Shown here piece after piece: positions 55,613 through 64,000 of a stretch of DNA of 64,000 nt (position 1 is its first letter; every line of letters starts with the position of its first letter). Under the pieces are notes generated by a model, which ran no database searches, was not told the DNA's origin, and was given only the letters and a program-made list of their open reading frames with translations. This DNA comes from Eurosta solidaginis. Taxonomy: Eukaryota; Arthropoda; Insecta; Diptera; Tephritidae. Location of the stretch: assembly GCF_040869045.1 (NCBI RefSeq), contig NC_090319.1, positions 359,617,739-359,681,738 on the forward strand. Reading direction: 5' to 3'. Position numbers and translations under genes: made by a program.

Positions 55613-56100
55613 ATTAAAAATAAATAATAGTTTAAAAAAACTAAAAAAACACGCTTTTATAGCAAACCGAACTAAAAAATAGAAAATAATTTTCAATTAA
55701 AAATAGTTTATATAACAGTAGTAGAAGGTTAAACAATCGTTTATAGTTAATGACCTCAAAATAAAATTATAATAAAATTTAAGTTATTAACAGAATAATT
55801 TAATTCACAGTAAAAAGCGTGGGGTGGTTGATATTGAATGTTACAATCATTCTATTGGCAACTATCTGAGAGGAAAGATATGAAATGTAGTCAACGCTTT
55901 TTACTCTGAATTAAATTATTCTGTTAATAACTTAAATTTTATTATATTTTTATTTTGAGGGGGTTAACTGTAAACGATTGTTTGACCTTCTACTACTGTT
56001 ATATAAACTCTTTTTAATTGAAAATTATTTTCTATTTTTTAGTTCGGTTTTCTTTAAAAGCGTGTTTTTTTTGTAGTTTTTTTAAACTATTATTTATTGT
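55613..56100. repeat. Long palindrome, ~210-bp arms
   Basis: The left arm, about 55617-55822 (AAATAATAGTTTAAAAAAAC, AAATAGAAAATAATTTTCAA, AACAGTAGTAGAAGGTTAAA, TTAACAGAATAATTTAATTC), is mirrored at 55892-56099 (GAATTAAATTATTCTGTTAA, CCTTCTACTACTGTTATATA, GAAAATTATTTTCTATTTTT, TTTTTAAACTATTATTTA). The spacer is about 70 bp. TTGTACT occurs just outside or at both ends (about 55601-55607 and 56098-56104), a possible 7-bp target duplication. No coding content; a foldback MITE is the simplest reading. Confidence 0.85.
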
Positions 56101-56135
56101 ACTCATTTGGAAACCTCTTATTTTGAAACACTTTT

Positions 56136-57705
56136 TATACTCAGTTGAGCAGAGCTCACACAGTATATTAACTTTGATTGGATAACGGTTGGTTGTACAG
56201 ATATAAAGTAATCGAGATAGATATAAAATTCAATATATTAAAATCATCAGTATCGAAAAAAAATTTGATTGAGCCATGTCCGTCCGTCTGTCCGTTAACA
56301 CGATAACTTGAGTAAATTTTGAGGTACCTTGATAAAATTTGGTATGTAGGTTCCTGGGCACTCATCTCAGATCGTTATTAAAATGAACGATATCGGAATA
56401 TAACCAAGCCCACTTTATCGATATCGAAAATTTCGAAAATGCGAAAAAGTGCGATAATTCATTACAAAAGACGGATAAAGCGTTGGAACTTGGTAGTTGA
56501 GTTGAACTTATGACGCATAATAGAAAATTAGTTAAACTTTGGGCAATAGGTGTGGCACCGCCCACATTTAAAAGAAGGTAATTTAAAAGTTTTGCAAGCT
56601 GTAATTTGGCAGCCGTTGAAGATATCATGATGAAATTTGGCAGGAACGTTACTCCTATTACGATATGTATGCTTAGTAAAAATTAGTAAAATTGGTGCAA
56701 TAAAATACAAAAATAAAAGAAAATTTCAAAATGTGTGTGGCTCTGCCCTTTTTCATTTAATTTTTCTACGATACTTTTAAAGACATAAACCGAACAAAAA
56801 TTTACCAATATTTGTGAAATTTGGTAGGGGCTTAGATTCTAGGACGATAACTGTTTTCTGTGAAAACGGGCGAAATCGGTTAAAGCCACGCCCAGTTTTT
56901 ATACACAGTCGACCGTCTGTCCTTCCGCTCGGCCTTTAACACGATAACTTGAGCAAAAATCGATATCTCTTTACTAAACTCAGTTCACGTACTTATCTGA
57001 ACTCACTTTGTATTGGTGTAAAAAATGGCCGAAATCCGACTATGACCACGCCCAATTTTTCGATATCGAAAATTATGATAAAACAAAAAAAATGCCATAA
57101 TTCTATACCAAATACGAAAAAAGGGATGAAACATGATAATTGGATTGGTTTATTGACGCAAAATATAACTTTAGAAAAAAATTTTGCAAAATGTGTGTGA
57201 CACCTACCATATTAAGTAGAAGAAAAAGAAAAAGTTCTGCAGGGGGAAATCAACAGCCCTTGGAATCTTGGCAGGAATACTGTTCGTGGTATTATATATA
57301 TACATAAATTCGCGGTACCCGACAGATGATGTTCTGGGTCACCCTGGTCCACATTTTGGTCAATATCTCGAAAACTCCTTCACATATATAACTACCACCA
57401 CTCCCTTTAAAAATACTCATTAACACCCTTCATTTGATACCCATATCGTACAAACAAATTCTAGAGTCAGTCCTGGTCCACCTTTATGGCGATATCCCTA
57501 AATGGCGTCCACCCATAGAACTATGGCCTACTTCCTCTTAAAATACTCTTTAATACCTACCATTTGATACACATGTCATACATACACATTCCAGGGTTAC
57601 CCTAGGTTCATTTTCCTACATGGTTATTTTCCCTTATGTTGTCACCATAGCTCTCAGCTGAGTATGTAATGTTCAGTTACACCCGAACTTAGCCTTCCTT
57701 ACTTG
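56136..57705 (+). mobile_element. DINE-1-like Helentron, copy 6
   Basis: Both ends are present: TATACTCAGTTGAGCAGAGC at 56136, and CAGCTGAGTATGTAATGTTC with TTCCTTACTTG at 57705. Internal landmarks in order: CCATGTCCGTCCGTCTGTCC, TTGAGGTACCTTGATAAAAT, GTGGCACCGCCCAC, TGGCTCTGCCC, AAGCCACGCCCAGTTTTTAT, and two to three central units (57340-57640). Compared with other copies, about 130 bp are missing near 56690-56700, where GCAAAATCGG and the following block are skipped. Confidence 0.9.
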
Positions 57706-58090
57706 TTTAATTTAATTCGGTTTAAGTTTTTGTTAAGTCTAATATCTAAAATAAGAGAGCTGCTGTAATCCGGAGGTCATCGGTTCAGCGTAGGTATGGA
57801 GATTTTAACCGAGTATTTCGAATGATTTTGAAGTAAAGTTCTAAGGCGGTGGCCGAAATAAAAGTAATGTAAGCAATTTTCATGAATCCAGCCTATCCGT
57901 CTTAAGTGTTAAGACCAAGACACAAAACAGTTTTCCATAAAAATGCGTTCAACTCCATAGTTTCGTATTTATTTTCCTCGTGTTCTCTGATGTATTAACA
58001 ATTGTTGTTGTTTTATCAGCCTACTGATTTTTAAGATCACGGTTTCGGATATTATTAGTATAAGTTTTGGTCATTTATGGTAGCGAAATT
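57705..58090. other. No recognisable feature
   Basis: Between a DINE-like end and a SINE. Nothing identified. Confidence 0.4.
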
Positions 58091-58091
58091 T

Positions 58092-58444
58092 CGGCCTTCG
58101 TGGTGTAGTGGTAGCATGCTCCGTCTTCCACTCCGAAGATCCTCGGTTCGATTCCCGGGCGAAGTAACATCAAAAATCTAGAATAGTTTTTTCTATTAAA
58201 AATTAAAGTTTTTTTAAATTGGGTCGCTCCCGGGAGTGATTTGTTTAGCACTCCGTGTGTATTTTTGCTATGAAAATCTTCCCAGTGAAAACTCATCTGC
58301 CTTGCAGATGTTCGAAGGCTGCGTAAAATATGTACATATGTCCTGCATCGCCAATATGTAGGGAAAATAAAAACAAGCACGATGCAAATTGGAAGAAGCT
58401 CGGCCTTAGATCTCTTCGGAAGTTATCGCGCTCTGTATTTATTT
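58092..58444 (+). mobile_element. tRNA-derived SINE with consensus A and B boxes
   Basis: The head CCTTCGTGGTGTAGTGGTAG carries an A box (TGGTGTAGTGG) and a consensus B box, GGTTCGATTCC, at about 58143-58153. The body shares AACTCATCTGCCTTGCAGAT, GGAAGAAGCTCGGCCTTAGA and ATCTCTTCGGAAGTTATCGC with the SINE at 42418. It has diverged in the middle (58180-58260). Of the SINEs here it has the best pol III promoter. Confidence 0.85.
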
Positions 58445-58735
58445 GTTTATATCTCGGAAACGCTTGATATGCGCTTTTTAAATTTCAATATAATCTCTTC
58501 TGAATAAAATTGCAAGAATCGGTTAATGACCTCGCCCAGTTTCGATATAAAAACACAAAACTACGTCTTTTATGCCTACCAGCTCAGCCAAAATTGGGAA
58601 GCGATCTCTCCGAGCTTTTCGAATCTTATCGAGGTTTCAGGCAGAATCACAAGAACGACTAGCATTAATACAATATTAATAAAATATCAGCCGAGAACAT
58701 ATTATCCTTGGCAACAAATACGTACCTGCCAACTT
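58445..58735. other. No recognisable feature
   Basis: A 90-codon plus-strand frame (58526-58798) overlaps the LINE end below and has no motif. Not called. Confidence 0.4.
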
Positions 58736-59050
58736 AATTGGCGCCTAAACGTTTCAACGGTTTTGGCCGTTCAGCAAGTTGCTAGGCTAACTAACTAACT
58801 AACTTCACTCATTTTCCACCGGGTCCTTCCGGCGAAGTGGAAACCCTCTTTCTCTGCTTTCGTCAGAGTACCAAATTCGAAGGCAGCCGCTGTGTCTTAA
58901 TTCGCTGGACTATGTTCCGTGGAAACTTAAAGTTTCTATCGAAGACTTCCCAGATACACTAGTGTTGTATAATATATGTTTCTGCACCATCGGCGCAACA
59001 CCAACTCAGAGTATTGTCGAAAAAGGCATCTTGTTATATGTTCGTGCTCT
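58735..59050 (-). mobile_element. LINE 3' fragment (RTE/BovB-like arrangement)
   Basis: As seen on the plus strand: AATTGGCGCCTAAACGTTTC at the element's 3' end, then ACCGGGTCCTTCCGGCGAAG, and GCAGCCGCTGTGTCTTAATT with GCTGGACTATGTTCC. This parallels 33235-33540 and the fragment at 9590-9835. The remaining coding sequence is too decayed to read. It abuts the DINE-like copy beginning at 59067. Confidence 0.55.
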
Positions 59051-59066
59051 TAGTTTTAGCAATTAG

Positions 59067-60762
59067 CAAGTAAGGAAGGCTAAGTTCGGGTGTAACCGAA
59101 CATTACATACTCAGCTGAGAGCTATGAAGACAAAGTAAGGGAAAATCACCATGTAGGAAAATGAACCTAGGGTAACCCTGGAATATGTTTGTATGACATT
59201 TGTATCAAATGGAAGGTATTAAAGATTATTTTAAAAGGGAGTGGGCCACAGTTTCATAGGTGGACGCTATTTCAGGATATCGACATAAAGGTGGACCAGG
59301 GGTGACTCTAGAATGTGTTTGTACGATATGGGTATCAAATTAAAGGTATTAATGAGGGTTTTAAAAGGGAGTGATGGTAGTTGTGTATGTGAAGGCGTTT
59401 TCGAGATGTCGACAAAAATGTGGACCAGGGTGACCGAGAACATCATCTGTCGGGTACCGCTAACTTATTTATATATATAGCACCACGAACAGTATTCCTT
59501 CCATGATTCCAGGGGCTTTTAATTTCACCCTGCAGAATTTTTCATTTTCTTCTACTTAATATGGTAGGTGTCACACCCATTTTACAAAGTTTTTTCTAGA
59601 GTTACATTTTGCGTCAATAAACCAATCCAATTACCATGTTTCATCCCTTTTTTCGTATTTGGTATAGAATTATGGCATTTTTTTAATTTTTCGTAATTTT
59701 CGAAATCGAAAAAGGGGGCGTGGTCATAGTCGGATTACGGCCATTTTTTATACCAATCCAAAGTGAGTTAAGATAAGTACGTGAACTGAGTTTAGTAAAG
59801 ATATATCGATTTTTGCTCAAGTTATCGTGTTAACGGCCGAGCGGAAGGACAGACGGTGGACTGTGTATAAAAACTGGGCGTGGCTTCAACCGATTCCGCC
59901 CATTTTCACAGAAAACAGTTGTCGTCCTAGAATCTAAGCCCCTACCAAATTTCACGAGGATTGTTAAATTTTTGTTCGACTTGTGGCATTAAAAGTATCC
60001 TAGACAAATTAAATGAAGAAGGGCGGAGCCACTCCCATTTTGAAATTTTCTTTTATTTTTGTATTTTGTTGCACCATATCATTACTGGAGTTGAATGCTG
60101 ACATAATTTACTTATATACTGTAATGATATTAAATTTTTTGTTAAAATTTGAGTTAAAAAAAAATTTTTTTTTAAGTGGGCGTGGTCGTTCTCCGATTTT
60201 GCTAATTTCTATTAAGCGTACATATAGTAATAGGAGTAACGTTCCTGCCAAATTTCATAATGATATCTTCAACGACTGCCAAATTAGAGCTTGCAAAACT
60301 TCTAAATTACCTTATTTTAAAAGTGGGCGATGCCACGCCCATTGTCCAAAAGTTTACTAATTTTCTATTCTCCGTCATAAGTTCAACTCACTTACCAAAT
60401 TTCATCGCTTTATCCGTCTTTGGTAATGAATTATCACACTTTTTGTGGTTTTCGAAATTTTCGATATCGAAAAAGTGGGCGTGGTTATAGTCCGATTTCG
60501 TTCATTTTAAATAGCGATCTCAGATGTGTCCTCAGGAACCTACATACCAAATTTCATCAACATACCTCAAAATTTACTCAAGTTATCGTGTTAATGGGCG
60601 GAGGGACGGACGGACGGACACGGCTCAATCAAATTTTTTTTTTGATACTGATGATTTTGTTATATGGAAGTCTATATCTATCTCGATTCCTTTATACCTG
60701 TACAACCAACCGTTATCCAATCAAAGTTATTATACTCTGTGAGCTCTGCTCAACTGAGTATA
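59067..60762 (-). mobile_element. DINE-1-like Helentron, copy 7
   Basis: Full-length on the plus strand: CAAGTAAGGAAGGCTAAG with the hairpin GTTCGGGTGTAACCGAAC, CTCAGCTGAGAGC, two central units (59215-59440), the block series GGGGGCGTGGTCATAGTCGG, CTGGGCGTGGCTTCAACCGA, GGGCGGAGCCACTCCCA, AGTGGGCGTGGTCGTTCTCC, AAGTGGGCGATGCCACGCCC and AGTGGGCGTGGTTATAGTCC, then ACGGACGGACGGAC and GCTCTGCTCAACTGAGTATA. No Rep or helicase frame. Confidence 0.92.
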
Positions 60763-60764
60763 AA

Positions 60765-61335
60765 AAGTTTAAAAGAAAAGTAATTCTATCTAACTATCTG
60801 AAAAAAATAAAGCGATTCGTAGTGAGATGAATACAAAAGACTAACTACTTTGTTTTAATCTACAAAGCCCCTCCCTACAAAATAACTAAAAGGCGCAACT
60901 TATTTTCCCAAGGTACATACATATTGTACGAACCATTGAACAAAGCTTCATGTAATTACTTGATGAGCCCGACTACAACTAAGTGCCACCACGAAAAGTG
61001 CATAACAAATTACTTTTTAGTCATTTGCGCTGACAATGCAACTTGTTGAGTGGTCATGAAAGGTCAGATGCAACAACACATTAGCGCTTTGGCAACAAAC
61101 AAAAAACTTATCAACTTACCAATTTTTTCTTGGTACAAAAACTTACCAGATAATTTCACACCCACATTCATGAAAAAATTGCATATATGTATGTATGCTT
61201 GTAGATCGATTAAAAAAAAAATAAAGAAACCAATAAAAATAAATGCAGTCAAGTACTTGAAAAAGTAACAGTATTATAGACGACAGCGCCGCCAATGATG
61301 TCAGCAGTACGAACAGGAAATATTTTAAAAATAAA
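60765..61335. other. No recognisable feature
   Basis: AT-rich spacer between two same-orientation DINE-like copies. No repeat or gene seen. Confidence 0.4.
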
Positions 61336-63146
61336 CAAGTAAGGATGGTTAAGTTCGGGTGTACCCGAACATTACATACTCAGTTGAGAGCTATGGTGAC
61401 AACATAAGGGAAAATAACCATGTAGGAAAATGAACCGAGGGAAACCCTGGAATGTGTTTATATGACAAGTGTATCAAATGAAAGGCATTAAAGAGTATTT
61501 TATGAGGGAGTGGGCTATAGTTCTGTAGGTGGATGCCATTTAGTGATATCGCCATAAAGGTGGATCGGGGTTGACTCTAGAATTTGTTTGTATAATATGG
61601 GTATCAAACGAAAGGTGTTATTGAGTATTTTTAAAAGGGAGTGGGCCCTCGTTTTATAGGTGGTCGCCTTTTCGAGATATCGCCATAAAGGTGGACCAGG
61701 GGTGACTCTAGAATGTGTTTGTACGATATGGGTATCAAATTTGAGGTATTAATGAGGGGTTTAAAAGTGAGTGGTGGTAGTTGTATATGTGAAGGCGTTT
61801 TCCAGATATCGACCAAAATGTGGACCAGGGTGACCCAGAACATCATCTGTTGGATACCGCTAATTTTTTTATATATGTAATACCTGCCAAGATTTCAAGG
61901 GTTCTTTATTTCGCCCCGCAGAACTTTTTCATTTTCTTCTACTTAATATGGTAGGTGTCACAACCATTTTACAAAGTTTTTTCTAAAGTTATATTTCGCG
62001 TCAATAAACCAATCCAATTACCATGTTTCATCCCTCTTTTCGTATTTGGTATAGAATTATGGCATTTTTTTCATTTTTCGTAATTTTCGATATCGAAAAG
62101 TGGCCGTGGTCAAAGTCGGATTTCGTTCATTTTTTATACCAAGATAAAGTGAGTTCAGATAAGTACGTGAACTAAGTTCAGTAAAGATATGTCGATTTTT
62201 GCTCAAGTTATCATGTTAACGGTCATGCGGAAGGACAGACGGACGACTGTGTATAAAAACTGGGCGTGGCTTCAACCGATTTCGTCCATTTTCACAGAAA
62301 ACAGTTAACGTCATAAAATCTATCCCCTACCAAATTTCAAAATTATTGGTAAATTTTTGTTCGACTTATGGCATTAAAAGTATCCTAGACAAATTAAATG
62401 AAAAAGGGCGGAGCCACGCCCATTTTGAAATTTTCTTTTATTTTTGTATTTTGTTGCACCATATCATTACTAGAGTTGAGTGTTGACATAATTTACTTAT
62501 ATACTGTAAAGATATTAAATTTTTTGTCAAAATTTTACTTTAAAAAAAATTTTTTTTTTTTTAAAGGTGGCGTGGTCCTTCTCCGATTTTGCTAATTTTT
62601 ATTAAGCGTACATATAGTAATAGGAGTAACGTTCCTGCCAAATTTCAACATGATACCTTCAACGACTGCCAAATTACAGCTTGCAAAAGTTTTAAATTAC
62701 CTTCTTTTAAAAGTGGGCGGTGCCACGCCAATTGTCCAAAATTTTACTAGTTTTCTATTCTGCGTCATAAGGTCAACCCATATACCAAGCTTCATCGTTT
62801 TAGCTTTCTTTGGTAATGAATTATCGCACTTTTTCGGTTTTTCGAAATTTTCGATATCGAAAAAGTGGGCGTGGTTATAGTCCGATTTCGTTCATTTTAA
62901 ATAGCGATCTGAGATGAGTGCTCGGGAACCTACATACCAAATTTTATCAATTTACCTCAAAATTTACTCAAGTTATTGTGTTAACGGACGGACGGACGGA
63001 CGGACATGGCTCAATCAAATTTTTTTTCGATCCTGATTATTTTGATATAGGAAGTCTATATCTATCTCGATTCCTTTATACCTGTACAACCAACCGTTAT
63101 CCAATCAAACTTAATATACTCTGTGAGCTCTGCTAAACTGAGTATA
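61336..63146 (-). mobile_element. DINE-1-like Helentron, copy 8
   Basis: Full-length, about 1.8 kb, same orientation as copy 7. CAAGTAAGGATGGTTAAG with GTTCGGGTGTACCCGAAC (hairpin retained), ACTCAGTTGAGAGC, about three central units (61480-61840), the same GGGCGTGG block series, five ACGG units at about 62985-63003, and a GAGCTCTGCTAAACTGAGTA end. The terminal word has one A where others have C. Nonautonomous. Confidence 0.92.
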
Positions 63147-63765
63147 ACAAAAAATTAAAAAAATAGCATAATGACAACAACAACACTACTTCACTTAAAT
63201 GTGTGGGAATGCAATGTGTTGCATTTTGTAACTGTCGTAAATGTGCGGACCAATATTCTCAGGCATACATATACATATATAGTTAGTATATATGGGCATA
63301 CTGTGGTAAAAAATAGTGCATTACAAATAGCAGCACTTACTAAATGTTCCTATATATTTGCTGCTACAGAGTAGCAACAAAAACTATGCTCTGCTACAGC
63401 TCCGGCTCTGAACATGAAAAGAGCATAGAGCAAAGTCATAGCATAACAAAATGACAGCTACGGGCTACGTAATGTCCTAGGCCGGGGCAATTAGTAGAAT
63501 AAAAACTCCAATCCGAGTTTGTGGATCTCGCTTTGGTGATCCAAATTGGCGTCAGTTATCGTTTAACTGGGAAAGCTTGCTTGAGTTTCTATGAATCAGC
63601 CAAAAATGCTTAGTCGTTTAAATGCCAAACAAAGATGACTGTACTTGAAAGGTTATACTGCTTTGACAAATGCCGTTTAGCAATACCAGAAGAACTGTCG
63701 AGATTGAAAAGAAACTCTCCAAGCCGTTAGTAACCAAACGACGCGTAGGACCTCAAACAGACTTC
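63147..63765. other. No recognisable feature
   Basis: Includes short words such as CTACAGAGTAGCAACA and AGCTACGGGCTACGTAATGT without repeat structure. No gene recognised. Confidence 0.4.
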
Positions 63766-64000
63766 CCAGTGGGTTAGGGGATCAGAATATACCCGCGGTA
63801 GGTATGCCTGTCGTAAGAGGCGACTAAAATACCAGATTCAAGGGGCTGTGTAGCGCAACCCTTCAGGTTGCTAGCGCAGTATATAGCTTCTCCAAATCCA
63901 ATTGTCAAACTCACCCATCCCCGGCGAATCGTGTTTCACTAACAGATGAGGCTCTGGCAACCCCAAGCTCCTCATGGAGCTTGGGGATGGGGGGGAGGGA
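63766..64000 (+). mobile_element. ~400-bp retroposon, cut by the window end
   Basis: Plus-strand head: GGGTTAGGGGATCAGAATAT, CGCGGTAGGTATGCCTGTCG, TAAGAGGCGACTAAAATACC, AGATTCAAGGGGCTGTGTAG, GCGCAACCCTTCAGGTTGC, ATAGCTTCTCCAAATCCAAT, ATGAGGCTCTGGCAACCCCA and GGAGCTTGGGGATGGGGGG. It follows the intact unit at 36982-37381 closely and is the best-preserved head here. The tail lies beyond 64000. Confidence 0.8.

Noticed and set aside
58092..58165. A genuine tRNA-Gly gene
   Set aside because: The A and B boxes are good, but the acceptor stem does not pair, and the head continues into a SINE body shared with 42418-42772.

Overview
This 64-kb window is AT-rich animal DNA, and I find no convincing host gene, exon, functional tRNA or rRNA in it. 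The repeats point to a higher fly. The dominant repeat has the architecture of the Drosophila DINE-1/INE-1 (nonautonomous Helentron) family: subterminal inverted repeats, a (GTCC)n microsatellite, CACGCCCAC-rich blocks, a central tandem array and a 3' hairpin. A tephritid fruit fly is my best guess, from general familiarity with such repeats and not from anything decisive here. The window is probably intergenic or inside a large intron, and reads as a graveyard of transposable elements.

Layout. 1-6.2 kb: short remnants of LINEs and of a ~400-bp retroposon, a solo LTR (4051-4641) and a region of degenerate TTATCGAT-like short repeats. 6.2-11 kb: two minus-strand LINE tails with RNase H and zinc-knuckle motifs, a TA-flanked MITE carrying a SINE, and a frameshifted R4/Dong-like LINE tail with a restriction-like endonuclease signature. 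11.2-15.7 kb: two DINE-1-like elements, the second with an expanded array showing a three-unit higher-order repeat. 15.8-21.3 kb: convergent degenerate repeats, retroposon, polypyrimidine elements and a deleted DINE copy. 21.3-23.3 kb: the longest LINE remnant (endonuclease tail, RT, C-terminus). 24.4-26.6 kb: a MITE split by a large palindromic element and a SINE head. 27.4-28.3 kb: a hexanucleotide polypyrimidine block. 29-34.3 kb: a second solo LTR, a second palindromic element, a minus-strand LINE end and convergent short repeats. 35.4-40 kb: Jockey-like and other LINE remnants, one broken by a retroposon with a 10-bp target duplication, one broken by a solo LTR with an ATAT duplication. 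40.5-47.4 kb: a third palindromic element inside a DINE scrap, a SINE, two inverted-repeat elements and polypurine tracts. 47.4-64 kb: five DINE-1-like copies, a 123-bp tandem array, a rearranged LINE, a 480-bp palindrome, a tRNA-Gly-type SINE and a further retroposon cut by the window end.

There is no operon-like organisation. What ties the region together is nesting, which gives relative ages: LINEs are the hosts, and solo LTRs, the ~400-bp retroposon and the palindromic elements are later guests. The most notable signals are (i) internal arrays in three otherwise unlike nonautonomous families that share a GATATCTCGA-like core, (ii) palindrome arms that differ between copies but agree within a copy, and (iii) three loci where ~20-bp degenerate repeats converge head to head.

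Limits: all boundaries were judged by eye, no database search was possible, and family names are given only where motifs or architecture are diagnostic.
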